DNA from: Cupriavidus sp. U2
GTDB taxonomy: Bacteria; Pseudomonadota; Gammaproteobacteria; Burkholderiales; Burkholderiaceae
Reading direction: 5' to 3'
Assembly: GCF_009663685.2 (NCBI RefSeq)
Contig: NZ_RCOG02000032.1
Coordinates: 674,382 to 738,381, forward strand
DNA length: 64,000 nt
Part shown: in pieces, positions 1 to 11,340 of the stretch
How positions within the stretch are numbered: position 1 is the first letter of the stretch
Layout of the letters: each line of letters begins with the position of its first letter
Program-made: the position numbers and the translations under genes
Notes under the pieces: generated by a model
The model's input: only the letters and a program-made list of their open reading frames with translations
Databases searched by the model: none
What the model was told of the DNA's origin: nothing

Positions 1-360
1 ACGGCGCGAATCCGCGCGTTGTTTGCAGGGGAATGTTTTCCGGATGCCTCGCGGGCAAGCAGGCTATTTTGCTGCTTTTCCGGCGCAGCCGGTAATTGCT
101 TGACATCGCAAGCGATTATGCCATGCGGCTCCGCCGCCGAAGGGCAGGCCGGACCGCCCGGGCGGCGGTCATTGGCGAAAGGGGGATTTCGCGGATGGCG
201 AAGGGACGCGCGCTGGCCTTGGTTTCTCCCCTCTCCCACGACGTGGGAGAGGGGTCGGGGGAGAGGCATGGCAGTTCAAACTGCCGCATGCTGGCAAGCA
301 GAGCCGCATTGCCCTCTCCCCCAGCCCCTCTCCCGCACGCGGGAGAGGGAAGCCGCGACT
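1..360. other. Intergenic region downstream of livF carrying two REP-like palindromes
   Basis: I see no convincing gene here; the open frames lack a ribosome-binding site and a recognisable product. The region holds two inverted copies of the GC-rich palindrome described separately (228-254 and 326-349). The far left edge may belong to a gene outside the window. Confidence 0.6.
226..350. repeat. Inverted pair of REP-like palindromes
   Basis: The first element (228-254) has 13-bp arms, CCCCTCTCCCACG and its complement, followed by CGGGGGAGAGG. The second (326-349) has arms CCCTCTCCCGC and GCGGGAGAGGG with a 2-nt loop, preceded by CCCTCTCCCCC. They are the same composite unit in opposite orientations, as in paired REP/BIME arrangements. 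The position just after the livF stop codon suggests a role in transcript 3' ends. Confidence 0.85.
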
Positions 361-1061
<701 letters not shown>

Positions 1062-1062
<1 letters not shown>

Positions 1063-1829
1063 CAGTCCTCTCCCAGGTAGGCCTTGATCACGCGCGGGTC
1101 GTTGCGCACCGCTTCGGGCTTGCCGATCATGATCGGCTTGCCGTGCTCCATCACCAGGATGCGGTCCGACACGCCCATTACCAGGCTCATGTCGTGCTCG
1201 ATCAGCAGCACCGAGATATTGAATTCACGGCGCAGGCGATCGATCAGCTGCTGCAGTTCGATCTTTTCCTGCGGGTTCAGACCGGCCGCCGGTTCGTCCA
1301 GCATCAGCAGGCGCGGCCTGGTGATCATGCACCGCGCGATCTCCAGCCGGCGCTGGTGGCCGTACGACAGCGTGCCCGCCTCGCGGTTGGCCACGCTGGT
1401 CAGGCCCATGCGCTCCAGCCATTCGGCGGCACGCTCCAGCGCCTCGCGCTCGGCGCGGCGGTAGGCCGGCGTGGCCAGCAGGCCGCGCAGCAGCCCGGCC
1501 TTGACCTGCAGGTGCTGCGCAACCATCAGGTTTTCCACGACGGTCAGCTGCTTGAACAGGCGGATGTTCTGGAACGTGCGCACCAGGCCGTGGCGTGCCA
1601 CCACGTGGCTGGGCTTGCGCGCGATCGAATGGCCGTCCAGCGTCACCTCGCCGGCGGTGGGCTTGTAGAAGCCGCCCACGCAGTTGAACACGGTGGTCTT
1701 GCCGGCGCCGTTCGGGCCGATGATGGCGAAGACCTCGTCGCGGCGCACATCGAACTCGATGCCGTCCACGGCCAGCAGACCGCCAAAGCGCATCTGCAGG
1801 CCCGATACTTTCAGCATTTCAGTGCTCAT
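1062..1829 (-). CDS. livG: Branched-chain amino acid ABC transporter, ATP-binding protein LivG
   Basis: A 255-aa ATPase subunit, partner of LivF. It has Walker [10 protein letters not shown] at residues 38-46, a signature loop with the Liv-type variant [13 protein letters not shown], and Walker [14 protein letters not shown]. The C-terminal extension after the H-loop ([18 protein letters not shown]) is typical of LivG. The gene overlaps both neighbours by a few bases, so translation of livM, livG and livF is probably coupled. Confidence 0.93.
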
Positions 1830-3100
1830 CGCGGCAGCTCCACGTGGGGACGGCTAGCGGGCAGCAGGCCCTGCGGACGCCACATCATCATCAACACCAT
1901 CACCAGGCCGAAGATCAGCATGCGGTATTCGGCAAAGTCACGCGCCACTTCGGGCAGGATGGTCAGCAGGATGGCCGCCAGGATCACGCCCAGCTGCGAA
2001 CCCATGCCGCCCAGCACCACCACGGCCAGGATCAGCGCCGACTCGATGAAGGTGAACGATTCCGGATTGACCAGGCCCTGGCGCGCGGCAAAGAACGCAC
2101 CGGCCAGGCCGGCGAACGATGCGCCCAGCGTGAATGCCGACAGCTTGATGCGCGTCGGGTTCAGGCCCAGCGAGCGGCAGGCGATCTCGTCCTCGCGCAG
2201 TGCCTCCCACGCCCGCCCCATCGGCATGCGGATCAGGCGGCTCGTGACGAACAGCGTGAAACCCACCAGCAGCAGCGCCAGCAGGTACAGCCAGATCACC
2301 ATGTGCTGGCCGGCGTACGGGATGCCGATCAGGTCATGGAACGTCTTCGCGCCTTCCACGCTGGCACTGCGTGCCATTTCGATGCCGAACACGGTCGGCT
2401 TCGGGATGCCCGACACGCCGTCCGGTCCGCCGGTCAGGCTGGTCAGGTTGTTCAGCAGCAGGCGGATGATTTCACCGAAGCCCAGCGTCACGATGGCCAG
2501 GTAATCGCCACGCAGGCGCAGCACCGGGAAGCCCAGGATGAAGCCGAACGTGGCCGCCAGGCCGGCCGACAGCGGCAGGCATTCCCAGAACGTCAGGCCG
2601 AAATACTGGTTCAGCAGCGCATAGGTATAGCCGCCGACCGCGTAGAAGCCCACGTAGCCCAGATCGAGCAGGCCGGCATAGCCCACCACGATGTTCAGGC
2701 CCAGGCCCAGGATCACGTAGATCAACGCCAGCGTGGCCACGTCCACCGCGCCGCGCGAGCCGAAGAACGGGAACACCAGGCCCACCACCAGCAGGACCCA
2801 GATGGCCGACCGCTGCTGCCGGGCGCCCATCGCGGGCACCGACGGCAGCTTGACCGCGCTGCGGGCACGCAGCAGGAACGGCTTGCACAGCTGGAACAGG
2901 AACACCAGGCCCACGGCGATCCACACCGGACGCCAGTGCGGCTCCAGCACCACCTTGTAGCCGTCGAGCTTGAGCTGCAGGCCCAGCACGGGGATGGTCA
3001 GGATAGCCGTCAGCACGGCGGCGGTCACGGCATTCTTCAGCGTGTCCGAGACCGACGTTTGCGGGATCGACGCCCGCGAAATCGAAGTCGCTTGTGTCAT
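1826..3100 (-). CDS. livM: Branched-chain amino acid ABC transporter permease LivM
   Basis: A 424-aa polytopic inner-membrane permease that forms the translocation path with LivH. Many hydrophobic helices are visible, with the Liv/urea permease core motifs [25 protein letters not shown]-type (mid-protein) and the cytoplasmic coupling loop [16 protein letters not shown]. About 100 residues of extra N-terminal sequence with two hydrophobic stretches precede the core, as in long LivM proteins. Twelve bases separate it from livH, and it overlaps livG. Confidence 0.92.
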   Translation of the reverse strand: MTQATSISRASIPQTSVSDTLKNAVTAAVLTAILTIPVLGLQLKLDGYKVVLEPHWRPVWIAVGLVFLFQLCKPFLLRARSAVKLPSVPAMGARQQRSAIWVLLVVGLVFPFFGSRGAVDVATLALIYVILGLGLNIVVGYAGLLDLGYVGFYAVGGYTYALLNQYFGLTFWECLPLSAGLAATFGFILGFPVLRLRGDYLAIVTLGFGEIIRLLLNNLTSLTGGPDGVSGIPKPTVFGIEMARSASVEGAKTFHDLIGIPYAGQHMVIWLYLLALLLVGFTLFVTSRLIRMPMGRAWEALREDEIACRSLGLNPTRIKLSAFTLGASFAGLAGAFFAARQGLVNPESFTFIESALILAVVVLGGMGSQLGVILAAILLTILPEVARDFAEYRMLIFGLVMVLMMMWRPQGLLPASRPHVELPR

Positions 3101-3112
3101 GTCGCCCTCCCC

Positions 3113-4039
<927 letters not shown>

Positions 4040-4122
4040 GCGGGGACCTTGTGGATCGGATGAGTCCGATGCGCGATGCCGACCGCCCTTATGTGGCGGC
4101 TACCCGACATCGAACCGATACC

Positions 4123-4160
4123 AAAACGCCCCGCAGGCCGGTTGGCCGCGGGGCGTTTCG
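4123..4160 (-). terminator. Hairpin terminator between livK and livH
   Basis: The arms AAACGCCCCGC and GCGGGGCGTTT form a perfect 11-bp stem, followed on the minus strand by TTTTGG. It lies just after the livK stop codon and before livH. It probably allows partial read-through, giving more binding protein than membrane components. Confidence 0.8.
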
Positions 4161-4177
4161 CCAGGATGGCGCCGGGT

Positions 4178-5305
4178 TTAGTTTGCGGCGGTCTTCGTGG
4201 CGTCCTTGTGCCACGTGTAGACGACGAACTTGAACGACTTCAGGTCGCCCTTGGCGTCGTATTCGACCTTGCCGATCGGCGTGGTGAACGCGTTCTTGTG
4301 CATGTAAGCGGCCACCTTCGTCGGGTCCGTGCTCTTGGCGCCGGCGATGGCGTCGCCGATGATCTTGACGGCGGCATAGGCAGGCATCTGGAACGGACCG
4401 TTGGCGTCACGCTTCTTGTCGGCAAAGGCCTTCACCAGCGCGGCGTTGGCCGGGTCGGCCGAGAAGTCGGCCGGCAGCGTCACGAGCATGCCTTCCGAAG
4501 CGGCGCCGGCAATCGCCGTCACGTCCTTGTTGCCCACACCTTCGGGGCCCATGAACGTGGCCTTCACGCCCTGCTCGCGCGCCTGGCGCAGCAGCAGGCC
4601 CATTTCCGGGTGGTAGCCGCCGAAGTACACGAAATCCACGCCCTGGGACTTCAGTTTGGTGATCACGGCCGAGTAGTCGGAATCGCCGGCGTTGACGCCT
4701 TCGAAGACTGCCACGGGGATCTTGGCCGCTTCCAGGTCCTTCTTCACCGAGCTGGCAATGCCCTGGCCGTACGACTGCTTGTCGTGCAGCACGGCAACCT
4801 TCTTCGGCTTGACCTTGCCGATGATGTACTGGGCGGCGGCCGGGCCTTGCTGGTCATCGCGGCCGATCGTGCGGAAGATGAAGTTGCGCTTCTTCGTTTC
4901 GGTCAGCTGCGGCGCGGTGGCCGACGGCGTCACCATCACGATGCCTTCGTTTTCGTAGATATCCGAGGCCGGAATCGTCGAACCCGAGCACACGTGACCG
5001 ATTACGTAATGGATACCCTGGCTGACGATCTTGTTGGCCACGGCCACGGCCTGCTTCGGTTCGCAAGCGTCGTCCATCAGCACGGCTTCGAACTTGTTGC
5101 CATTGGCGCCGCCCGCCGCGTTGATCTGTTCGATCGCGGTCAGGGCACCGGCCTTGACCATGTCGCCGTACTGGGCGACCGAGCCGCTCATGGGGCCGGC
5201 GATGGCGATCTTGACGGTTTCGGCGTTGGCCGAGGTGAAGGCAGCGAGACCGGCAGTGGCAAGCACGGCGGCCATGGCAGTGGACGTGAGACGGGACAGC
5301 GTCAT
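4178..5305 (-). CDS. livK: Branched-chain amino acid ABC transporter substrate-binding protein LivK
   Basis: A 375-aa periplasmic binding protein (type I fold, Leu/Ile/Val-binding family). The start at 5305 is chosen because GAGGAG lies just upstream and a clean Sec signal peptide of about 28 residues follows, ending TSANA before ETVKIAIAGPMSG. The open frame continues about 90 codons upstream, but that part is arginine-rich and unlike the family. Two cysteines flank a short loop (DDACEPKQ ... GHVCSGS), as in LivK proteins. It is the first gene of the liv locus and is separated from livH by a terminator. Confidence 0.93.
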   Translation of the reverse strand: MTLSRLTSTAMAAVLATAGLAAFTSANAETVKIAIAGPMSGSVAQYGDMVKAGALTAIEQINAAGGANGNKFEAVLMDDACEPKQAVAVANKIVSQGIHYVIGHVCSGSTIPASDIYENEGIVMVTPSATAPQLTETKKRNFIFRTIGRDDQQGPAAAQYIIGKVKPKKVAVLHDKQSYGQGIASSVKKDLEAAKIPVAVFEGVNAGDSDYSAVITKLKSQGVDFVYFGGYHPEMGLLLRQAREQGVKATFMGPEGVGNKDVTAIAGAASEGMLVTLPADFSADPANAALVKAFADKKRDANGPFQMPAYAAVKIIGDAIAGAKSTDPTKVAAYMHKNAFTTPIGKVEYDAKGDLKSFKFVVYTWHKDATKTAAN

Positions 5306-5624
5306 CAGGAGCTCCTCGATTATGTATGGGTCATTCCGGGCAGAGTCGGCATGACTGGCGCAATCGAACAACACCCGCGAGGAAGAAGCGCCGCCTGACG
5401 TGGCGAACGTACGGCCCATGAGCGGAAACCGGGCCTGCGATGAAGACAGTGAAGCGAATGCGGGGCCCGGCATGTGTCGGCGTACGCACATCTCGGGGAT
5501 GCCGCGGCCGCCGTAAGTTCGGAAAGACAACGTTGATGCGTTCTCTATTGCGCAAGCCTTTCGCCTGCCCCGCTTCTCCAACGCGGCTGGCCGGAAGGGT
5601 GGCCCGGCTGCCGGTCGGCAAAGC

Positions 5625-5661
5625 AGCCCGCATTATAGGGGGAAAGTTGCACCCTGATGAA
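5625..5661 (-). promoter_or_regulatory. Candidate sigma-70 promoter for livK
   Basis: On the minus strand a perfect TATAAT (5632-5637) lies 18 bp downstream of TTCATC (5656-5661). It would start transcription about 320 bases before the livK start codon, leaving an unusually long leader (5306-5625) with no recognised RNA motif. The -35 match is weak. Confidence 0.45.
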
Positions 5662-5843
5662 GTAGAGATATTCGGTTTTGGAGAAAATCTGACAACTAAT
5701 GCATGGCGTTGCAACCATGCCAAGGCAGGAATCGTCGTCAAAATCTTGTTTCACAACAATTGTGCATAGTCGCATTTGTGGCGTATGCCATGCTTTGCGC
5801 CACCTTGCGCAACCGGCCGCCTGCAGCGAAGGCGCATCGCACC

Positions 5844-5875
5844 AAAAAAAAACGCCCCGGCGGGCCGGGGCGTTT
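5844..5875 (-). terminator. Rho-independent terminator of gltA
   Basis: AAACGCCCCGG and its complement form a GC-rich stem followed on the minus strand by nine or more T residues. It lies 20 bases after the gltA stop codon and ends the sdh-gltA unit. Confidence 0.92.
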
Positions 5876-5895
5876 CATGCAGCACGGGAGGCGGC

Positions 5896-7197
5896 TTAGC
5901 GCTTTGCCATGTCCGGCACGTTGCGGGCGGCGTTGCCGTTGAACAGCTGACGCGGACGGCCGATCTTGTATTCCGGATCGGTGATCATCTCTTCCCACTG
6001 CGAGATCCAGCCCGGCGTACGTGCCAGGGCGAAGATGCAGGTGAACAGCGAGGTCGGGATGCCCAGCGCGCGCTGCACGATACCCGAGTAGAAGTCCACG
6101 TTCGGGTACAGCTTGCGGCTCACGAAATATTCGTCTTCCAGCGCGATCTTTTCCAGTTCCATGGCCAGCTTGAACAGCGGGTCGTTGTGCAGACCCAGTT
6201 CGTTCAGCACTTCATGGCAGGTTTCGCGCATCAGCTTGGCGCGCGGATCGTAGTTCTTGTACACGCGGTGGCCAAAGCCCATCAGGCGCACGCCCGAATT
6301 CTTGTCCTTAACCTGCTTGATGAACTCGCCGATGTGGTCGACGCTGCCGATTTCTTCCAGCATCTTCAGCGCGGCTTCGTTCGCGCCGCCGTGGGCCGGA
6401 CCCCACAGGCAGGCCACGCCAGCGGCAATGGCTGCGAACGGGTTCGTGCCTGACGAGCCGGCCAGGCGCACGGTCGAGGTCGATGCGTTCTGCTCGTGGT
6501 CGGCGTGCAGGATGAAGATGCGGTCCAGCGCGCGCTCCAGCACCGGGTTCACGGTGTACGGTGCGCACGGCGTACCGAACATCATGCGCATGAAATTGCC
6601 CGAGTAGGACAAGTCGTTCTGCGGATAGATGTACGGCTGGCCGATGTTGTACTTGTACGCCATGGCGACCAGGGTCGGCATCTTGGCGATCAGGCGGATG
6701 GCCGAGATCTCGCGCTGGTGCGGATCGTCGATGTCCATCGCGTCATGGTAGAACGCGCTCATCGCGCCCACCAGGCCCGTCAGCACGGCCATCGGGTGAG
6801 CGTCGCGGCGGAAACCGCGCAGGAAGAACTGCAGTTGCTCGTGAACCATCGTGTGGTTCATCACCGAGTTCACGAAATCTTCCTTCTGCTTGGCGTTGGG
6901 CAGCTCGCCCTTCAGCAGCAGGTAGCAGGTTTCGAGGTGATCGCACTTCTCGGCGAGTTGCTCGATCGGGTAGCCGCGGTACAGCAGCTCGCCCTTGTCG
7001 CCGTCGATGTACGTGATCTTCGAGTTGCACGAAGCGGTCGACATGAACCCCGGGTCATAGGTGAACTTGCCGGTTTGACCGTACAGCTTGCGAATGTCGA
7101 TCACATCCGGGCCAACGGTGCCCTTGTAGATCGGCAGCTCAACGCTGGGGGAACCATCGGAAAACGATAGCGTGGCTTTCACATCGGACGGCGTCAT
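5896..7197 (-). CDS. gltA: Citrate synthase (type II, hexameric)
   Basis: A 433-aa enzyme condensing oxaloacetate and acetyl-CoA to citrate, the entry step of the TCA cycle. Active-site regions are visible: [24 protein letters not shown] (catalytic His and binding Arg) and, near the C-terminus, [12 protein letters not shown] and GRPRQLFNG. The N-terminal domain (about residues 1-60) marks the type II, NADH-sensitive Gram-negative form. It lies 42 bases after sdhE in the same direction, so it is the last gene of the sdh operon, and a strong terminator follows. Confidence 0.97.
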   Translation of the reverse strand: MTPSDVKATLSFSDGSPSVELPIYKGTVGPDVIDIRKLYGQTGKFTYDPGFMSTASCNSKITYIDGDKGELLYRGYPIEQLAEKCDHLETCYLLLKGELPNAKQKEDFVNSVMNHTMVHEQLQFFLRGFRRDAHPMAVLTGLVGAMSAFYHDAMDIDDPHQREISAIRLIAKMPTLVAMAYKYNIGQPYIYPQNDLSYSGNFMRMMFGTPCAPYTVNPVLERALDRIFILHADHEQNASTSTVRLAGSSGTNPFAAIAAGVACLWGPAHGGANEAALKMLEEIGSVDHIGEFIKQVKDKNSGVRLMGFGHRVYKNYDPRAKLMRETCHEVLNELGLHNDPLFKLAMELEKIALEDEYFVSRKLYPNVDFYSGIVQRALGIPTSLFTCIFALARTPGWISQWEEMITDPEYKIGRPRQLFNGNAARNVPDMAKR

Positions 7198-7239
7198 GTC
7201 GGTTCCTTCAAATACTGTGAATAATAGTGTTGACCAAAC

Positions 7240-7521
7240 TCAGACCGAACGCAGCAGGCTGAGTACCCGTTGCATCGGGGGCGTGTCGAGCTCACCGTCA
7301 AGCTCCTTGCGGACAAGCAGCAGGTCCATCAACTCGTTGTCGCTAAGCTCGAACAGCTCGCCCAGCGAAGCCACGTCCTGATCGGACAGGCTCTCCTCGT
7401 AACGGTTGAAGAAACGTTCGACGATGATGTCGTTCTCCAGGAGGCCGCGGCGGGCGCGCCAGCGAAGACGGGCACGTTTGTGCGGGTCGGCCTGATGGGA
7501 GAAAGTGGTGGAATGACTCAT
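7240..7521 (-). CDS. sdhE: Succinate dehydrogenase flavinylation factor SdhE
   Basis: A 93-aa protein of the SdhE/YgfY (DUF339) family that helps attach FAD covalently to SdhA. The signature RRGLLENDI near residue 25 contains the conserved RGxxE motif, and the five-helix acidic C-terminal region (LFELSDNELMDLL) is typical. It sits between sdhB and gltA. Confidence 0.93.
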   Translation of the reverse strand: MSHSTTFSHQADPHKRARLRWRARRGLLENDIIVERFFNRYEESLSDQDVASLGELFELSDNELMDLLLVRKELDGELDTPPMQRVLSLLRSV

Positions 7522-7663
7522 GGTCAGCCTTCATTGACCGGCGCTCCAGCCCGACTTGATACCGCATCGGGCTGACGCGCCGCTTACATCAACTTGCATT
7601 ACTGCAGACTGCCTGTCTGCACCGCGAACGGCGGGGGCGCAGAAGGCAGTTTATACCGGGCAA

Positions 7664-8365
7664 TTAAACAGCGCGGCGAACCATCAGTTCCTTGATCTTG
7701 CCAATCGCCTTGGTCGGATTGAGGCCCTTCGGGCACACGTCGACGCAGTTCATGATGCTGTGGCAACGGAACAGCCGGTACGGGTCGTTCAGGTTGTCCA
7801 GACGCTCGCTGGTGGCCTGGTCGCGGCTGTCCGCGATGAAGCGGTAGGCTTGCAGCAGGCCGGCCGGGCCGACGAACTTGTCCGGGTTCCACCAGAACGA
7901 CGGGCACGACGTGGAGCAGCTGGCGCACAGAATGCACTCGTACAGGCCATCCAGCTCGTCGCGTTCCTGCGGCGACTGCAGACGTTCCTTCTCGGGCGGC
8001 GGCTCGTCGTTGATCAGGAACGGCTTGATCGAGTGGTACTGCTTGAAGAAGTTCGTCATGTCGACGATCAGGTCGCGCACCACCGGCAGGCCGGGCAGCG
8101 GACGCAGCACGATGCGGTCCGGCAGCTCGCGCATGTTCGTCAGGCAGGCCAGGCCGTTCTTGCCGTTGATGTTCATCGCGTCCGAGCCGCACACGCCTTC
8201 ACGGCACGAACGGCGGAACGAGATGGTTTCGTCCAGCTTCTTCAGCTTGACCAGTGCGTCCAGCAGCATGCGCTCGTGACCGTCCAGCTCGACCTCGTAG
8301 GTCTGCATGCGGGGGGCGGCGTCCTTGTCCGGATCGTAGCGGTAGACTTCGAAAATACGCTTCAT
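7664..8365 (-). CDS. sdhB: Succinate dehydrogenase iron-sulfur subunit
   Basis: A 233-aa subunit carrying the three iron-sulfur clusters that pass electrons from SdhA to quinone. The [2Fe-2S] ligands are in CREGVCGSDAMNINGKNGLAC. The [4Fe-4S] and [3Fe-4S] ligands are in CILCASCSTSCPSFWW and CHSIMNCVDVCPKGLNP. The length is normal. It is 34 bases downstream of sdhA. Confidence 0.97.
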   Translation of the reverse strand: MKRIFEVYRYDPDKDAAPRMQTYEVELDGHERMLLDALVKLKKLDETISFRRSCREGVCGSDAMNINGKNGLACLTNMRELPDRIVLRPLPGLPVVRDLIVDMTNFFKQYHSIKPFLINDEPPPEKERLQSPQERDELDGLYECILCASCSTSCPSFWWNPDKFVGPAGLLQAYRFIADSRDQATSERLDNLNDPYRLFRCHSIMNCVDVCPKGLNPTKAIGKIKELMVRRAV

Positions 8366-8399
8366 TTCTGGGGGTCCTGTTTTCTCTACGAGGCGGGTA

Positions 8400-10178
8400 T
8401 CAGAACGTACGAGCCTTGGGCGGAACCGATTCCACCGTCAGCGGCTGCATCTTCACCGGCTTGTAGTCGAGGCGGTTGCCTTCGCTGTAGAACAGCGTGT
8501 GCTTGAGCCAGTTGTCGTCGTCGCGGTTCGGGAAGTCGCTGTGGGCGTGGGCGCCACGCGATTCCTTGCGGGCCGCGGCCGAGATCATCGTGGCCTTGGC
8601 CACTTCCACCAGGTTGGCCACTTCCAGGGCTTCCACCAGCGCGGTGTTGAAGACCTTGGACTTGTCCTTCAGGTGGATGTTGTCGGCACGCTCGGCCACT
8701 TCCAGAATGCGCTCGACGCCTTCGTCCATCAGCTTCTGCGTACGGAACACGCCGGCATGCGACTGCATGTTGCGGCGGATGTCGTTGGCCACGTCCTGGG
8801 TGTATTCGCCCGAGGTCGTTGCCTGCAGCTTGGCCAGACGGGCCATGGCGCGGTCGGCGGCATCGGCCGGCAGCGGCTTGTGTTCCTTCTGCTTGCTGGC
8901 GTTGGCCACGATGTGGTTGCCGGCGGCACGGCCGAACACCACCAGATCGAGCAGCGAGTTGGTACCCAGGCGGTTGGCGCCGTGCACCGACACGCACGAG
9001 CATTCGCCGATCGCGTAGAAACCGTTGACCACTTCGTTCGGGTTGCCGTTCTTCGGCACCACGACCTGACCGTGGAAATTCGTCGGAATACCACCCATCT
9101 GGTAGTGGATGGTCGGCACGACGGGGATCGGTTCCTTGATCGCGTCGACGTTGGCGAACTTCATGCCGATTTCGCGGATCGACGGCAGGCGCTTCATGAT
9201 GGTCTCGGCGCCGACGTGGGTCAGGTCGAGCAGCACGTAGTCGCCGTTCGGGCCGCAACCACGGCCTTCCTTGATTTCCTGGTCCATCGAGCGCGACACG
9301 AAGTCACGCGGCGCCAGATCCTTCAGCGTCGGGGCATAGCGTTCCATGAAACGCTCGCCATCCTTGTTACGCAGGATGCCGCCCTCGCCACGCACGCCTT
9401 CCGTGATCAGCACGCCCGCGCCGGCCACGCCGGTCGGGTGGAACTGCCAGAATTCCATGTCTTCCAGCGGGATGCCGGCACGCGCCGCCATGCCCAGGCC
9501 ATCACCGGTATTGATGAAGGCGTTGGTGGAAGCCGCGTAGATCCGGCCGGCACCGCCGGTCGCGAACAGCGTGGTCTTGGCTTCGAGGATATAGACTTCG
9601 CCGGTTTCCATTTCCAGCGCGGTCACGCCCAGCACGTCGCCTTCTTCGTCGCGGATCAGGTCCAGTGCCATCCATTCGACGAAGAAATGCGTCTTGGCGC
9701 GCACATTGCGCTGATACAGCGTGTGCAGCAGCGCGTGGCCGGTACGGTCGGCGGCGGCGCAAGCGCGCTGCACGGGCTTCTCGCCGTAGTTGGCGGTGTG
9801 GCCGCCGAACGGACGCTGGTAAATCGTGCCATCGGCGTTACGGTCGAACGGCATGCCGAAGTGTTCGAGCTCGTACACGACCTTCGGGGCTTCACGGCAC
9901 ATGAACTCGATGGCGTCCTGGTCACCCAGCCAGTCCGAGCCCTTGATGGTGTCGTAGAAGTGATAGTGCCAGTTGTCCTCGCTCATGTTGCCAAGCGAGG
10001 CACCGATACCGCCCTGCGCCGCCACGGTGTGCGAGCGGGTCGGGAAAACCTTCGACAGCACGGCCACGCTCAGGCCGGCTTCCGCGAGCTGGAGGGATGC
10101 GCGCATCCCGGCGCCGCCCGCCCCGACGATGACCACGTCAAATTTACGACGCGGCAATCCAGTCTTGACTGCGACCAT
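8400..10178 (-). CDS. sdhA: Succinate dehydrogenase flavoprotein subunit
   Basis: A 592-aa catalytic subunit of complex II that oxidises succinate to fumarate at the inner membrane. The FAD-binding GAGGAGMRA motif near residue 20, the histidine of SHTVAAQGGIGAS that takes the covalent FAD, the FHPTG active-site segment and the C-terminal HGANRLGTNSLLDL motif are all present. Three bases separate it from sdhD, so the two are tightly co-transcribed. Confidence 0.97.
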   Translation of the reverse strand: MVAVKTGLPRRKFDVVIVGAGGAGMRASLQLAEAGLSVAVLSKVFPTRSHTVAAQGGIGASLGNMSEDNWHYHFYDTIKGSDWLGDQDAIEFMCREAPKVVYELEHFGMPFDRNADGTIYQRPFGGHTANYGEKPVQRACAAADRTGHALLHTLYQRNVRAKTHFFVEWMALDLIRDEEGDVLGVTALEMETGEVYILEAKTTLFATGGAGRIYAASTNAFINTGDGLGMAARAGIPLEDMEFWQFHPTGVAGAGVLITEGVRGEGGILRNKDGERFMERYAPTLKDLAPRDFVSRSMDQEIKEGRGCGPNGDYVLLDLTHVGAETIMKRLPSIREIGMKFANVDAIKEPIPVVPTIHYQMGGIPTNFHGQVVVPKNGNPNEVVNGFYAIGECSCVSVHGANRLGTNSLLDLVVFGRAAGNHIVANASKQKEHKPLPADAADRAMARLAKLQATTSGEYTQDVANDIRRNMQSHAGVFRTQKLMDEGVERILEVAERADNIHLKDKSKVFNTALVEALEVANLVEVAKATMISAAARKESRGAHAHSDFPNRDDDNWLKHTLFYSEGNRLDYKPVKMQPLTVESVPPKARTF

Positions 10179-10181
10179 TTA

Positions 10182-10547
10182 TTACACCCTCCAGAGAATC
10201 TGAGCAGCGTAGCCCGCGCAACCGACGAGCCACAGAATCGTTAGAACTTGCAGCACGAGGCGCACGGCCATCGGCTTCACATAGTCCATCCAGATGTCAC
10301 GAATGCCGATCCATGCATGGAACAGCAGCGACAGGATGGTCAGGAACGTCAGGAGCTTCATCCATTGGTTGGCGAAGAGACCCGACCAGCCTTCGTAAGA
10401 AGGGTTGCCGAAGGCGAGATACACCACGGCGAGCACCACGGTGAAGACCACCATGATGACTGCGGTAACGCGTTGCGCGAGCCAGTCTTTCAGGCCGTAA
10501 TGCGCACCGACGACAAGACGCTTGGGACCGATATTGTTATTTGCCAC
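10182..10547 (-). CDS. sdhD: Succinate dehydrogenase membrane anchor subunit SdhD
   Basis: A 121-aa membrane anchor with three hydrophobic helices. The histidine in FHAWIGIRDIWMDYV is the expected haem b ligand, and that segment is diagnostic of SdhD. It lies between sdhC and sdhA. Confidence 0.93.
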   Translation of the reverse strand: MANNNIGPKRLVVGAHYGLKDWLAQRVTAVIMVVFTVVLAVVYLAFGNPSYEGWSGLFANQWMKLLTFLTILSLLFHAWIGIRDIWMDYVKPMAVRLVLQVLTILWLVGCAGYAAQILWRV

Positions 10548-10557
10548 GTGACTCTCC

Positions 10558-10968
10558 TCAGAACAGGCCGAAAAGCTTCAGCCCGAAAACCAGGGTGAGC
10601 AGCAGGCTGACCACCAGCACGGCCTTGGCCGACGTGGCCGAGGCGGGCTTCGAGACGCCGACGTGAACGTCCAGCAGCAGGAAGCGGATACCGGCGCAGA
10701 AGTGATGCAGGTAACCCCAGATCAGGGCCAGGATCACCAGCTTGACGAAGCCGTTGGACAGCAGGGCCGAGAACCTGGCGAAGCTCAGTTCGGAGGTGAC
10801 GCTCTGTTCGAACAGGTACAGAATGAAAGGGAGGAGGAGGAACATCAAGCCACCGCTTACGCGATGCAGGATGGATACCTTGCCGGCCCAGGGCAACCGG
10901 TAGCGCGAGATTTGCGCGATACCGATGTTCCGGAACTCCGGCCTGGCTTGTTTGGCGGCTTCAGCCAT
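10558..10968 (-). CDS. sdhC: Succinate dehydrogenase cytochrome b556 subunit SdhC
   Basis: A 136-aa membrane subunit with three helices that binds haem b and quinone with SdhD. It contains SILHRVSGG (quinone-site region) and YLHHFCAGIRFLLLD with the haem-ligand histidine. I place the start at 10968 (MAEAAKQ), because GGGG lies six bases upstream. An ATG four codons earlier (10980) would put that sequence inside the gene. It is the first gene of sdhCDAB-sdhE-gltA. Confidence 0.9.
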   Translation of the reverse strand: MAEAAKQARPEFRNIGIAQISRYRLPWAGKVSILHRVSGGLMFLLLPFILYLFEQSVTSELSFARFSALLSNGFVKLVILALIWGYLHHFCAGIRFLLLDVHVGVSKPASATSAKAVLVVSLLLTLVFGLKLFGLF

Positions 10969-11340
10969 GCGAGACCCCATTTGCGATGAAAAGAAAACTG
11001 CAAAAGAACGACACTGCCATTACCCCCGATTGCATTGGCGCCACACAGCGGTTACCGTGAATGCACCGGATTGCATCAAGCGTGTGGGTCCGCTGGATGC
11101 AAATGGATGCAGGGGAGCAAATCCACGTGATTTTAGCGCCTTTGTTGCGCGCCGCACCAATAATTTTCGCCTATCACGCACCAGCGCGGCGTGCCCGACA
11201 ATCGCACGCAACAAGGTGCGCACCACTCCAGACACGCTTTGTCCGAGCATTGCATTCACGAATGACAATGGTCGGCGCACGTCCCATACACGCGTGACAA
11301 TAGTCAGCGTGCGGAACAGACTTTCCATGGTCATGGCCCT
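10969..11340. promoter_or_regulatory. Upstream region of the sdh operon
   Basis: No gene is supported in these 372 bases between the GntR regulator and sdhC. On the minus strand TAAAAT (11130-11135) is a possible -10 box about 160 bases before sdhC, with a poorly spaced TTGGTG upstream. The copies of TGCAT/ATGCA between 11028 and 11265 may be protein-binding half-sites or chance. Confidence 0.35.

Noticed and set aside
11020-11334. A 104-aa open frame upstream of sdhC.
   Set aside because: It has no ribosome-binding site, is arginine-rich and covers the expected promoter region.
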